Source: Pseudomonadota bacterium
Lineage (GTDB): Bacteria > Pseudomonadota > Gammaproteobacteria > Steroidobacterales > Woeseiaceae
Direction: 5' to 3'
Assembly (NCBI GenBank): GCA_022573655.1
Contig: JACZTO010000005.1
Span: 1-64,000, forward strand
DNA: 64,000 nt
Shown here: piece by piece, positions 17,541-26,249 of the stretch
Numbering within the stretch: position 1 is the stretch's first letter
How the letters are laid out: every line of letters begins with the position of its first letter
Notes under the pieces: model-generated
Databases searched by the model: none
Told to the model about the DNA's origin: nothing
The model's input: only the letters and a program-made list of their open reading frames with translations
Made by a program: the position numbers and the translations under genes

Positions 17541-19643
17541 GTGCACATCAATTCCAGTTTGTCGCTTACTGCCGTACTACTGTCGATCTTGCTGCCGTCA
17601 TTGGCAGGCGCCGATGAGGGCATTGACGAAATTATCGTCACGGCCGATTTCCGTGCACGGTCGATTACGAAACTGCCATCGAGTATCAGCGTCATGGATG
17701 CGGAAGACATCGCCGCTGCTGCTGTGCAGCATTTCGAAGAACTCGTCAACATCGTGCCGAACCTGAACTGGTCGGGTGATGGTCACAGGGCAAGATATTT
17801 CCAGGTACGCGGTGTCGGCGAACTCGAGCAATATCAGGGTGCGCCAAATCCTTCTATCGGCTTCCTGATCGACGATATCGATTTCAGCGGTATCGGCACC
17901 GTAGCGACCTTGTTCGATATTCAGTCTGTCGAAATACTGCGAGGATCCCAGGGGAGTCGTTATGGCGCGAACGCGCTTGGCGGCTTGATCTATATGCGCT
18001 CGACCGTTCCCACAGCGGAGCGCAACGGGCGCGTGCAGCTGACGGTCGGGCAGGACAACGCGATATCGGTCGGCGCAGCATTCGGCGGCGCGTCCGGTGA
18101 CAGCGAGACATCGACGTTTCGAGTGAGCGCCCAGAAGCACGAGTCCAACGGTTATCGCGACAACACTTACCTGGGACGCGAAGACACCAACGGACGTGAT
18201 GAAACAACGTTGCGCGCGCGGCTGCGCTTACAGCCGTCCGCTGTACTGGACGTTAATGTCGCTGTGATGTACAGCAATATTGACGATGGCTATGACGCAT
18301 TCTCGCTGGACAACAGCTACACGATGTTGTCGGACAAGCCTGGCAGGGACGCGCAGGAAAGCCTTGGTGCATCGGTGCGAGTCGAATGGTCGGGACCAGG
18401 GTTCATGACACTGACGTCGATTACGGCGTTGGCCGATTCGGAGATAGACTTCAGCTTCGACGCCGACTGGGGCAACGATGATAGTTGGGCACCAGTGACC
18501 TACGACTATGTTTCGTTGAGCGAGCGCAGCCGCAAGACGATGAGCCAGGAGTTTCGGCTGACGTCCAACGATGCAGGACGCTGGTTTTCGAATACGACCG
18601 ACTGGCTGTTTGGATTCTATATCCAGAATCTTCGCGAGGATCTTGCAACGCTCAATCTCGGCGACTACTACGATCCCTTCTATGACTTTGCTGACAGCCT
18701 TGACGACTCGTTTGGCAGTGATTTTGAAGCGACCAACGTCGCGCTGTTCGGACTTCTTGACCACAATCTTGGCGCAGCAACGCGGCTGAGCTTCGGGTTG
18801 CGAGTGGAAAGGCGTACAGCGGACTATGTTGATACAGCCGGAGTCGCAGCGAAGCCTGCGGAGACCATGTGGGGTGGCGAGTTGGGCATCAGCCATGATT
18901 TTGGCGAGACTATGACTGCATTTGCCAGCTTATCCAAAGGATACAAGGCCGGTGGTTTCAATCTGGGCGATGTGCCTCAAGACGTCAGAAACTTTGCTGC
19001 GGAAGAACTCTGGACTATCGAAGCGGGCATCAAGGCCACGCTACTTCGCAACACGTTGCGCCTCAACGCGTCGGTGTTTCACCACCGGCGAGTGGATCAG
19101 CAGGTACGCACGTCATTCCAACTGGATCCAGGTGATCCGACGTCGTTTGGATTTGCGACCATCAATGTCGATGAGGGCAAGACATTCGGCGTTGAGGCGG
19201 GGCTGCGCTGGTTCCCGGAGGATCAGTGGGAGTTCTATGCCGACGTCGGTCTTCTTGATGCGACATTCGGTAACATCCTGCCGCCGCTGGATTACCTGAG
19301 TGGCCGCAATCAGGCACACGCACCCCGCTATACCGTTGCCGCCGGTATGGTTTATCGACATCCGAACGGCATGTTCGCGCGGCTCGACGCGACGGCGAAG
19401 GGCGCATTCTACTTCGACGTCAGTCACGACCAAAAGTCCACTGCCTATGAACTGGTCAATGCTCGAGTTGGCTACGCAGGAGATCAGTGGCTGCTATCTG
19501 TTTGGGCACGAAATATATTTGACAGGAATTACGCTGTGCGAGGCTTTTATTTTGGCAACCAGCCTCCCGACTTTCCGAACACTCTGTACACGCGTCTCGG
19601 TGACCCGCGCCAGATTGGTGTCACCATTGAAAAGAGGTTCTAG
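17541..19643 (+). CDS. TonB-dependent outer-membrane receptor, predicted thiamine uptake
   Basis: A 700-residue TonB-dependent receptor starting at GTG 17541 directly behind a TPP riboswitch. It has an N-terminal signal peptide ending near LPSLAGA, a TonB-box-like segment EIIVTA, a plug domain with RYFQVRGVGEL and VEILRGSQGSRYGANALGG, and a 22-strand barrel whose chain ends in Phe (VTIEKRF), the usual outer-membrane signal. Energy comes from TonB-ExbBD. The riboswitch and the downstream thiamine-binding, permease and kinase-like genes indicate thiamine or a thiamine precursor as cargo; this is inference, since receptor sequence alone does not give the ligand. Confidence 0.9.
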   Translation: MHINSSLSLTAVLLSILLPSLAGADEGIDEIIVTADFRARSITKLPSSISVMDAEDIAAAAVQHFEELVNIVPNLNWSGDGHRARYFQVRGVGELEQYQGAPNPSIGFLIDDIDFSGIGTVATLFDIQSVEILRGSQGSRYGANALGGLIYMRSTVPTAERNGRVQLTVGQDNAISVGAAFGGASGDSETSTFRVSAQKHESNGYRDNTYLGREDTNGRDETTLRARLRLQPSAVLDVNVAVMYSNIDDGYDAFSLDNSYTMLSDKPGRDAQESLGASVRVEWSGPGFMTLTSITALADSEIDFSFDADWGNDDSWAPVTYDYVSLSERSRKTMSQEFRLTSNDAGRWFSNTTDWLFGFYIQNLREDLATLNLGDYYDPFYDFADSLDDSFGSDFEATNVALFGLLDHNLGAATRLSFGLRVERRTADYVDTAGVAAKPAETMWGGELGISHDFGETMTAFASLSKGYKAGGFNLGDVPQDVRNFAAEELWTIEAGIKATLLRNTLRLNASVFHHRRVDQQVRTSFQLDPGDPTSFGFATINVDEGKTFGVEAGLRWFPEDQWEFYADVGLLDATFGNILPPLDYLSGRNQAHAPRYTVAAGMVYRHPNGMFARLDATAKGAFYFDVSHDQKSTAYELVNARVGYAGDQWLLSVWARNIFDRNYAVRGFYFGNQPPDFPNTLYTRLGDPRQIGVTIEKRF

Positions 19644-19646
19644 ATT

Positions 19647-19892
19647 ATGCAAATAGCAGTCGATATCAGTTTGTATCCGCTTGATGAAGATTTTGTTCCG
19701 CCGATCAAGGATGTCATTGAGCGCCTAAAGTCACATGACGGCATTGAGATTGAGACAAATCGAATGAGTACGCAGCTTAGGGGGGACTTTGACACTGTGA
19801 TGCCGATCCTGAACGCGGAAATCTGCACGACATTCGAGAACAATCCGCACGCTGTCTTCGCGATCAAGATTATCAACAACCCGGTCAACTGA
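19647..19892 (+). CDS. Thiamine-binding protein (YkoF/MTH1187 family)
   Basis: An 81-residue ferredoxin-like protein of the family that includes the MTH1187 and YkoF thiamine-binding domains. The start MQIAVDISLYPL, the centre NRMSTQLRGDFDTVMPIL and the end VFAIKIINN match the family. No signal peptide is visible, so it is probably cytoplasmic and may buffer or hand over incoming thiamine or hydroxymethylpyrimidine. It begins three bases after the receptor stop and lies in the riboswitch-controlled operon. Confidence 0.85.
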   Translation: MQIAVDISLYPLDEDFVPPIKDVIERLKSHDGIEIETNRMSTQLRGDFDTVMPILNAEICTTFENNPHAVFAIKIINNPVN

Positions 19893-19896
19893 CACT

Positions 19897-20502
19897 TTGT
19901 CGTTATATGCGCAGCTACTTGAGCAGGCACGAGCATACTCGCTGCCCGAGTTTGTTGCCGTACTCGCAGCAATTGCTTACCTGCTGCTGGCAATCAGGCA
20001 AAACATCTGGTGCTGGTTATTCGCTGGCATTAGCACGGCAATATACATCGGTGTTTTTATTGCGGCGAAGCTCTATATGGAATCGCTGCTCAATGGTTTT
20101 TATTTCGTCATGGCCATTTATGGCTGGCATGTCTGGAGCACGGGCAATAGCGATGGCCACAGGCGGCCGGTGGTCATCTGGCCATTGCGCGTTCATGCAA
20201 TGGCGATTGCAGGTATTGTCTTCGCAAGTGCGATAAGCGGCTTTCTACTGCAAACCGAAACTGATGCAGCGTTACCCTATATCGACTCCCTGACGACATG
20301 GTTCGCCGTCTGGGCCACCTTTCTGGTTGCGCGCAAGGTTCTGGAAAACTGGTGGTATTGGTTGGTGATCGATATCGCATCCGTGATTATTTACTGGTCC
20401 CGAGGTCTTGAACTGACCTCGATGCTGTTCATTGTTTACGTTATCCTGATTCCGTTCGGTCTGCTAAGTTGGACGAAATCCATGCGTGCTCAATCAGCAT
20501 GA
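19897..20502 (+). CDS. pnuT: PnuC-family transporter, predicted thiamine permease PnuT
   Basis: A 201-residue inner-membrane protein with about seven hydrophobic segments and the PnuC-family cores LAIRQNIWCWLFAGISTAIY, YGWHVW and ENWWYWLVIDIAS. PnuC carries nicotinamide riboside; the PnuT branch is recognised by thiamine-linked regulation, as here behind a TPP riboswitch. Entry is by facilitated diffusion with trapping by phosphorylation, which fits the kinase-like gene overlapping its stop. The start is probably TTG 19897, four bases after the previous stop, with weak ribosome-site support. Confidence 0.88.
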   Translation: MSLYAQLLEQARAYSLPEFVAVLAAIAYLLLAIRQNIWCWLFAGISTAIYIGVFIAAKLYMESLLNGFYFVMAIYGWHVWSTGNSDGHRRPVVIWPLRVHAMAIAGIVFASAISGFLLQTETDAALPYIDSLTTWFAVWATFLVARKVLENWWYWLVIDIASVIIYWSRGLELTSMLFIVYVILIPFGLLSWTKSMRAQSA

Positions 20503-21311
20503 GCGAGGCACGTACGCCGGACGATGTATTGGCGGGCATACCGGGCTGGGAGGGCGCCTCCTGGCGTGAGCTGAAAGGCGGCCTCACAAACCGCACCTAT
20601 AAAGTTCAAATAGATGGCTCAACCGGTGTGCTCAAGATTGACACAGGGGTGCGTGGAGCACCGTTCAACACTCGGCCAGCCGAGGCGCTGGTGCAGTCCA
20701 ACGCCGCCAGGGCGGGTCTGGCTGGTCGCGTCCTGTTCGCCGATGATTCCGTGTACCTGACGGAATTCGTACAGGGGACGGTATGGCAGAGTTCGTGCCT
20801 GAACAGACAAGGCAATATCGAGCGCCTTGGGTCAGCGCTGAAGGAGTTGCATCGGTTGCCATTAACCGGGCGCTCGTTCGATTCCAGTTTCGTGGCGCGA
20901 TGCTATGTCGAGCGTATTGACCGCTCCGACCGGGAACTTGTCGATACGTGCGCAGCAATCGTCGAATCGATGCGACTGCCGGAAAATTTATGCTGTTGCC
21001 ACAATGACCTTGTCGCGGAAAATGTCATTGCAACGCCCGATATCAGATTTCTGGATTGGGAATACGCCTGCGACAACGATCCGCTCTTCGACCTTGCTAC
21101 GATCGTCGAGCACCATGAACTTGGTGAGGAGCAAGTGGTGCGCCTGTTGACTTCTTATAGTGCAGAGGATGGCGCAGGCTGGCGTGACAAACTCAAGGTG
21201 CAACAACGCTTTTACCTTGCCCTATGGTGGTTATGGCTGGCATCCAGAGCAGACAGTGGCGCGGATGTGCTGCGGCAAGTGGGCGACCGGCTGCGCGGCA
21301 GCACTCCTTAG
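20499..21311 (+). CDS. Thiamine kinase-like phosphotransferase
   Basis: A 270-residue protein of the choline/aminoglycoside kinase fold. The Brenner motif CCHNDLVAENVI and metal-binding FLDWEYACDNDPLFDLA are intact; the first position is HND rather than HGD, as in ThiK and choline kinases. ATG 20499 overlaps the permease stop as ATGA. In a TPP-controlled operon with a PnuT permease the likely role is phosphorylating thiamine on entry to trap it. Choline or ethanolamine kinase activity is the alternative by sequence alone. Confidence 0.85.
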   Translation: MSEARTPDDVLAGIPGWEGASWRELKGGLTNRTYKVQIDGSTGVLKIDTGVRGAPFNTRPAEALVQSNAARAGLAGRVLFADDSVYLTEFVQGTVWQSSCLNRQGNIERLGSALKELHRLPLTGRSFDSSFVARCYVERIDRSDRELVDTCAAIVESMRLPENLCCCHNDLVAENVIATPDIRFLDWEYACDNDPLFDLATIVEHHELGEEQVVRLLTSYSAEDGAGWRDKLKVQQRFYLALWWLWLASRADSGADVLRQVGDRLRGSTP

Positions 21312-21324
21312 GGGGCTTGGGGAG

Positions 21325-22116
21325 CTACCAGCTATTCCGCAGTTCCCGCAGTTTGAGAAATACCGCCTTCGCGTCCGGTTTATCGCCGATCTCCGGAAAC
21401 TCTGCAACCAGTTTGGCCACCACTGAAGGGCTTTGCAGGCGGAAGAATGTGTTGATGTCACGTTCCTCGGCCATGGTGGTAACGAGCGCGTCATCCGGGT
21501 CCTGATTCCTGAAGTCCTCCAGCATCTGTGCAGCGACCGTATTGTCCGGTTCGCGGTCCAGGGTAAAGGCCAGGTTATTCAGCAAATAGTCGTGACCCGG
21601 ATAGATGCGTGTCTCATCGCCCAGTATTTCCAGCTGCTGCTCAAAGGTTGCATACAGTTCTTCCGGGTGACCGCCATTGTGGCAGTTTCCCGCGCCGGCA
21701 TTGAACAGGGTATCGCCGCTGAATAGCCCCGGATTGTCACCTCTCGATAACAGGCAGATATGGCTCATCGTGTGGCCGGGCGTATCGAGGCATTCCAGCT
21801 CCACCGACTTGCCAACCTTGATAACGTCACCCGCGCTAACACCGCGATCCATATTCGGAATTTTCTGGCTTGCATTCTTGTGCGCGATGATCTTCGCGCC
21901 GGTCGCCTTGACGACACCGCTGTTGCCGCCGGTGTGATCGGCATGTTCATGTGTGTTGAGAATCTGCGTAATTGTCCAGCCGCGATTGCTGGCAACCGCG
22001 AGGCACTTTTTGAAATCCAGCGGATCGATGGCAAGTGCATCGCCACTTTCCGGGCACACTACCAGGTAGTTGAAATTGCGATACGCGTTTCCAGTCCAGA
22101 TTTGCTCGACAATCAT
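21325..22116 (-). CDS. gloB: Hydroxyacylglutathione hydrolase (glyoxalase II)
   Basis: A 263-residue metallo-beta-lactamase-fold hydrolase that cleaves S-D-lactoylglutathione. The binuclear metal motif THEHADHTGGN is present, with further His ligands in LDTPGHTMSH and YPGHDYL, and the C-terminal helical glyoxalase II region follows. Length matches the family. It overlaps the upstream amidohydrolase by four bases (ATGA) and is convergent with the thiamine operon, with only a 13-base gap. Confidence 0.9.
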   Translation of the reverse strand: MIVEQIWTGNAYRNFNYLVVCPESGDALAIDPLDFKKCLAVASNRGWTITQILNTHEHADHTGGNSGVVKATGAKIIAHKNASQKIPNMDRGVSAGDVIKVGKSVELECLDTPGHTMSHICLLSRGDNPGLFSGDTLFNAGAGNCHNGGHPEELYATFEQQLEILGDETRIYPGHDYLLNNLAFTLDREPDNTVAAQMLEDFRNQDPDDALVTTMAEERDINTFFRLQSPSVVAKLVAEFPEIGDKPDAKAVFLKLRELRNSW

Positions 22117-23786
22117 GTCGACTCTCCCGTGTCATTGCGCTCATAGACTTGCTTGCCGCCGACCCATGTTTGCAATACCTTGATGTCGTCGATCTCGCTG
22201 GCCGGAATCGCAAAATAATCGCGATCGATAATAATGAAATCGGCCCATTTGCCCGCCTCGAGGCTGCCCATGCGATCTTCCTGGTGCGCAGCAAACGCTG
22301 CTGCCAGCGTGAATGAGTGCAGTGCTTCTGCACGCGTCAGTGCCTGATCCGGGTACCAGCCACCCTCGGGCTCTCCGTCTCTTGCCTGTCGGGTCACGGA
22401 CGCGTACAGGCCGTGGAAAGGATTGGACAACTCCACGGGAAAGTCGGAGCCGTTCGCCAGAACAGCGCCTGAGTCCAGCAATCGCCGCCAGGCATAGCCG
22501 CCAAGGATTCGCTCCGTTCCCACGCGATCTTCGGCCATGTTCTTGTCGCTGGTTGCATGCGTAGCCTGTATCGATGCGATTACGCCCAGTTCGGAAAATC
22601 TCGGGATATCATCCAGCGCAATTATTTGCGCGTGCTCGATTCTGTTGCGTATCGAGGATGGACCCCCATCCTGCGCTTTTTCAAAAGCGTCGAGGGCCAT
22701 GCGGTTGCCCAAGTCGCCGATCGCATGGATGCCGACCTGGAACCCCAAGTTGTTTGCTTTCGCAACGAAAGAATCAAGTTCCTCTTGAGTCCAGAACGGC
22801 AGACCGCGATTCTCGGCATCATCGGAATACGGTTCCAGCATCGCCGCGCCGCGGCTGCCCAGTGCGCCGTCCGCATAGAGTTTCACTGCGGCGATCTCAA
22901 GCCGGTCACCACCGTAGGCCCTGATCGGTTTGCCTACTGCGTCAAGCACACTGCCTGCACCGCTGAGCATCGCATATATGCGCATATCCAGCTCTTTATC
23001 ATCGGCCATCGACAGATAGACCTCGGCCGTCATGAGGTCGATGCCAGCATCGTGAACGCCCGTCATTCCTTCGGCAAGCAAAGCATCGACTGCGGAGTGA
23101 ATTGCGGCCCGAATCTCATCCTTGTCCGGCTCGGGCAGTTGTGCGGTCATGAGTCCCATGGCCTTATCCACTAATACCCCTGTCGCGTGACCATTGTCAT
23201 CCCGAACGATCTTGCCGCCGATCGGGTCCGTCGTGTCGTCGTCGATGCCCGCTTGCGCCAATGCTGTGCTGTTGGCCCAACCGGCATGACCGTCGATTCT
23301 GCGTAACCAGACCGGTCTGTCGCTAACGACCGCATCGATATGTGAGGCCGTGGGAAATTTTTTTAGCGGCCAAATCACCTGGTTCCAGCCTCTGCCAAGT
23401 ATCCATCGGGCGTGTGGATTCGCCTTGGCGTACCTGGATATCTCAGCGACAGCAGCAGCGACACTGGGGATGCCGGCCAGGTTAAGGTTCGACTTGAGCA
23501 GGCCAAGACTGGAGACGTGAGCATGGGCATCGATCAGGCCGGGCAACAGAGTTCTGCCTGCTCCGTTTATGCGCCGGGCATTTTCGTATTTTTCGAGTAA
23601 TTCAGCATTGCCGGTAGCGATGACTTTGCCATCGTCGGCAAAAATCAACGTCGAAAATTGCCGCATGCCAGTATCGCTCGATGTATATCCGCGAACGTTG
23701 TATATGGCCGTTTCGGCATTCGCACTGTTCGCCAGAAACGCGACGACCAGCCAAATCAAAACTCTGGAATGCTTTCTCATTGTCAT
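22113..23786 (-). CDS. Amidohydrolase family protein (YtcJ/NfdA-like), exported
   Basis: A 557-residue amidohydrolase of the YtcJ / N-substituted formamide deformylase group. A signal peptide (LIWLVVAFLANSANA) predicts periplasmic location. Metal motifs are GLIDAHAHVSS (HxH), the segments GIHAIGDLGN and RIEHAQ with His ligands, and GSDFPVE with the catalytic Asp. The start ATG 23786 follows AAGG at a suitable distance. Substrate is unknown. It is divergent from the FAH-family gene by 38 bases and coupled to gloB. Confidence 0.87.
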   Translation of the reverse strand: MTMRKHSRVLIWLVVAFLANSANAETAIYNVRGYTSSDTGMRQFSTLIFADDGKVIATGNAELLEKYENARRINGAGRTLLPGLIDAHAHVSSLGLLKSNLNLAGIPSVAAAVAEISRYAKANPHARWILGRGWNQVIWPLKKFPTASHIDAVVSDRPVWLRRIDGHAGWANSTALAQAGIDDDTTDPIGGKIVRDDNGHATGVLVDKAMGLMTAQLPEPDKDEIRAAIHSAVDALLAEGMTGVHDAGIDLMTAEVYLSMADDKELDMRIYAMLSGAGSVLDAVGKPIRAYGGDRLEIAAVKLYADGALGSRGAAMLEPYSDDAENRGLPFWTQEELDSFVAKANNLGFQVGIHAIGDLGNRMALDAFEKAQDGGPSSIRNRIEHAQIIALDDIPRFSELGVIASIQATHATSDKNMAEDRVGTERILGGYAWRRLLDSGAVLANGSDFPVELSNPFHGLYASVTRQARDGEPEGGWYPDQALTRAEALHSFTLAAAFAAHQEDRMGSLEAGKWADFIIIDRDYFAIPASEIDDIKVLQTWVGGKQVYERNDTGEST

Positions 23787-23824
23787 TCAATTACCTTATC
23801 ACGATCCCTTTAAGCCGGAGACGG

Positions 23825-24703
23825 ATGGCTATTATGAAAATTGCGAGTTTCGAAACAGACGAGCGCGCGACATTCGGGGTGATGGTCGATGATACCCTGC
23901 GCGAGGTCAGCGATTCTTTTAGAGCGCGATATCCCGATTTGCGCTCCGTCATCGCCGCGACAGCCCTCGATGAACTTGGCAACGATGTCGGCGGTGTGGA
24001 ATACGCTATTGACGATGTGCGCTTCGCACCGTGCATACCCAATCCAGACAAGGTCATATGTGTTGGCGTGAATTTTCGGCCTCATATAGAGGAAATGGGC
24101 CACGAGCTTCCGCAGTACCCGGTCGTTTTCGTACGCTTTGCGGGTAGCCAGACAGGACACGGCTGCCCTGTGATAAGGCCCACCGCATCTGAGCAGTTTG
24201 ATTACGAAGGCGAGCTCGCCGTCGTAATCGGTAAACGGGCTCGACATGTGTCGCGAGAGTCCGCGCTCGACTATGTCGCGGGCTACTGCTGTTTTATGGA
24301 TGGCTCGGTGCGTGACTGGCAATACCAGGGTATGCAGTTCACACCGGGTAAAAATTTCGACAAAAGTGGATCGATGGGCCCCTGTCTTGTTACCGCGGAT
24401 GAGATTCCCGATCCGTCAACCTTGCAACTGACCACGCGCGTTAATGGCAAGGTGAGGCAGGAAGGACGCATGTCAGACCTTGTTTTTGATGTACCGGCGT
24501 TGCTCGAGTATTGCTCGACATTTACCGAATTGTTGCCGGGCGACATCATCGCAACTGGCACACCGGGCGGAGTCGGTGCGGCGGCCAGGCCACCGCGGTG
24601 GCTAAAGGCGGGAGATCGGGTCGAGGTCGAAATTCCCGGTGTTGGGCTGCTGGCAAATCCCGTCATGGACGAAGGCAGTCTAAAAGGTGCTTTTAGGCGT
24701 TGA
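23825..24703 (+). CDS. Fumarylacetoacetate hydrolase family protein
   Basis: A 292-residue FAH-superfamily enzyme. Core motifs are KVICVGVNFRPHIEE, the metal-binding FDYEGELAVVIG and DGSVRDWQYQ, then FTPGKNFDKSGSMGP and the C-terminal GDIIATGTPGGVG. Such enzymes hydrolyse C-C bonds of diketo-acids or act as oxaloacetate decarboxylases, acylpyruvases or hydroxymuconate isomerases. ATG 23825 is preferred for its GGAG site; ATG 23834 is the alternative. Pathway cannot be fixed from context. Confidence 0.87.
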   Translation: MAIMKIASFETDERATFGVMVDDTLREVSDSFRARYPDLRSVIAATALDELGNDVGGVEYAIDDVRFAPCIPNPDKVICVGVNFRPHIEEMGHELPQYPVVFVRFAGSQTGHGCPVIRPTASEQFDYEGELAVVIGKRARHVSRESALDYVAGYCCFMDGSVRDWQYQGMQFTPGKNFDKSGSMGPCLVTADEIPDPSTLQLTTRVNGKVRQEGRMSDLVFDVPALLEYCSTFTELLPGDIIATGTPGGVGAAARPPRWLKAGDRVEVEIPGVGLLANPVMDEGSLKGAFRR

Positions 24704-25023
24704 TTTAGAACAAAAAGCGTGCGAATTCTCTATGTTGCGTTCCCACCACAAAAACAACAGGCCTGTGGCTAATTGACTTAAATCCAGTATAAAGGATTGA
24801 CAACAGGCGGGTTTTCTGCGAATTTCGGTGTCGGTAAACGTAGCCTTTGTGCAACACCTCGGCTACGACGCAAAATGAAAAACACCTTCAGGTACGGCTT
24901 GGCGGGGGATTCAGGGGGCCAGGAACCACGTACTAGCGTAGGTTTGAAAAAGCGGTTTCACAAGAAGCCGCTTTTTTTTGCCTGCCATTTGCCTGCCATT
25001 TGCAGGCGATTCGTCTGCATTGA
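24704..25023. other. 320-base intergenic region with structured elements
   Basis: No credible coding sequence spans this gap between the FAH-family gene and the convergent dehalogenase gene. It contains TTGACA at 24797 with a weak -10 (GAATTT at 24820), a 7-bp hairpin CGTAGCC/GGCTACG (24839-24867), the strong terminator at 24947-24979 and a direct repeat of CTGCCATTTGC at about 24981-25003. Together these could define a small RNA of about 150 bases or simply a long 3' UTR. No tRNA, tmRNA, SRP or RNase P core was recognised. Confidence 0.4.
24947..24979 (+). terminator. Strong intrinsic terminator
   Basis: A 13-bp stem (AAAAAGCGGTTTC paired with GAAGCCGCTTTTT, one G-U pair) closes on a four-base ACAA loop and runs into eight T residues. 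It is the best intrinsic terminator in the window. The A-run on the 5' side makes it usable on the minus strand too, for the dehalogenase transcript ending at 25024. Confidence 0.93.
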
Positions 25024-25899
25024 TCAGAGCTTCCCTAGCCAGTCGTTGATCGCACAGGCGATCTCGGCTGGCGAATCTTCCTGAATGAAATGCTGCCCGG
25101 CAACGCTGACCTCTGTCTGGTTTGCAAAACCGCGGCAGAATTCCCGTTGCATGCCGGTCAGGATTGCGCCGGGTTCGGCATTCACGAATAGCTTGGGCAG
25201 CGTCGATTCGCTTAGCCACTCAGCGTACGACGCCACAATCGTACAGACATCTTGCGGTTCTCCGTCTAGCGGAATCTGGCGCGGCCAGGTCAGGGTAGGG
25301 CGCCGATCTTCGCCGGCGCTTTCGAAGGGACGACGGTAGACAGTCATCTCATCCTCTGTCAGGCCGCGCAGTACGGATCCCGGCAGCACGCGCTCCACGA
25401 ACACATTTTTCTCCAGCGCCATGGTTTCGCCGGCTGCCGAGCGAAAACCCTGGAACAGGGACTGTATTGCTTCAGGCCACTCATCCCAGGTCATCGGTCG
25501 AACGATCGCTTCCATGTACGCGATGCCCTTCACGCTGTCAGGGTGTTGCATGGCCCAGTCGAAGCCCAGAGCGCTGCCCCAGTCGTGAACAACAAGCGTT
25601 ACGTTGTCGGTGACGCCCAGTTGCTCCCAGGCCGCAAACAGGTAATCCCGATGTTCCACATAACGGTAACTGTCGGGCCCCGGATCGTCGAGTTTCTCAG
25701 AGTCGCCCATACCGATCAGGTCGACGGCGATACAGCGGCCGCGACCGGCAAGTTCGGGCATGATGTTGCGCCAAAGATAAGACGAGGTAGGATTGCCGTG
25801 CTGGAAGATAATGGGATCGCCTGCCCCCATCTCGACATAGGCCATGCGCTTGCCGTTAACGACGATGGTTTTTTTGTCATGCTCGGTCGTTGAGATCAT
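25024..25899 (-). CDS. dhaA: Haloalkane dehalogenase (HLD-II type)
   Basis: A 291-residue alpha/beta hydrolase that hydrolyses carbon-halogen bonds of haloalkanes. The full catalytic pentad of subfamily II is visible: nucleophile Asp106 in [11 protein letters not shown], catalytic Glu130 in AYMEAI, His270 in [11 protein letters not shown], and the halide-stabilising pair Asn36 (HGNPTSS) and Trp107. This separates it from general epoxide hydrolases, which lack the Asn/Trp pair. No signal peptide. It stands alone between a strong terminator and the divergent symporter operon. Natural substrates may be marine haloalkanes, by inference. Confidence 0.92.
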   Translation of the reverse strand: MISTTEHDKKTIVVNGKRMAYVEMGAGDPIIFQHGNPTSSYLWRNIMPELAGRGRCIAVDLIGMGDSEKLDDPGPDSYRYVEHRDYLFAAWEQLGVTDNVTLVVHDWGSALGFDWAMQHPDSVKGIAYMEAIVRPMTWDEWPEAIQSLFQGFRSAAGETMALEKNVFVERVLPGSVLRGLTEDEMTVYRRPFESAGEDRRPTLTWPRQIPLDGEPQDVCTIVASYAEWLSESTLPKLFVNAEPGAILTGMQREFCRGFANQTEVSVAGQHFIQEDSPAEIACAINDWLGKL

Positions 25900-25952
25900 A
25901 GCCGTCTCCCTGCTACGCTACATCGCATAACCATAACAACATTGGTGGAATT

Positions 25953-26210
25953 ATGAGCAACGACAAGCGCAAGGCTTACTGGCGGGCAAATCTGCGTCTC
26001 GTGGCGACCTGCCTGTCTATCTGGTTCATCGTATCATTCGGCTTCGGCATATTGCTGGTTGAGCAACTCAATTCGATTCGTATCGGCGGCTTCAAGCTTG
26101 GCTTCTGGTTTGCCCAGCAGGGGGCGATCTACGTTTTCGTGCTGCTGATATTCTTCTATGCATGGCGCATGAATCGTATTGACCGCGAGTATGACGTCCA
26201 TGAAGACTAA
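25953..26210 (+). CDS. Sodium/substrate symporter small subunit (DUF4212)
   Basis: An 85-residue membrane protein with two hydrophobic helices (LVATCLSIWFIVSFGFGILL and GAIYVFVLLIFFYAW) and the family layout of DUF4212. It is normally encoded just before a large sodium/solute symporter subunit, exactly as here, 39 bases upstream. Confidence 0.88.
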   Translation: MSNDKRKAYWRANLRLVATCLSIWFIVSFGFGILLVEQLNSIRIGGFKLGFWFAQQGAIYVFVLLIFFYAWRMNRIDREYDVHED

Positions 26211-26249
26211 GTCGATGAAGGCCATGTCCATTAAGACAAGGGCGGCAAT

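Noticed and set aside
24880-24946. GC-rich stretch upstream of the strong terminator, checked as a tRNA, tmRNA or SRP RNA.
   Set aside because: No T-loop GTTCGA, no acceptor stem pairing and no conserved tmRNA or SRP motif.
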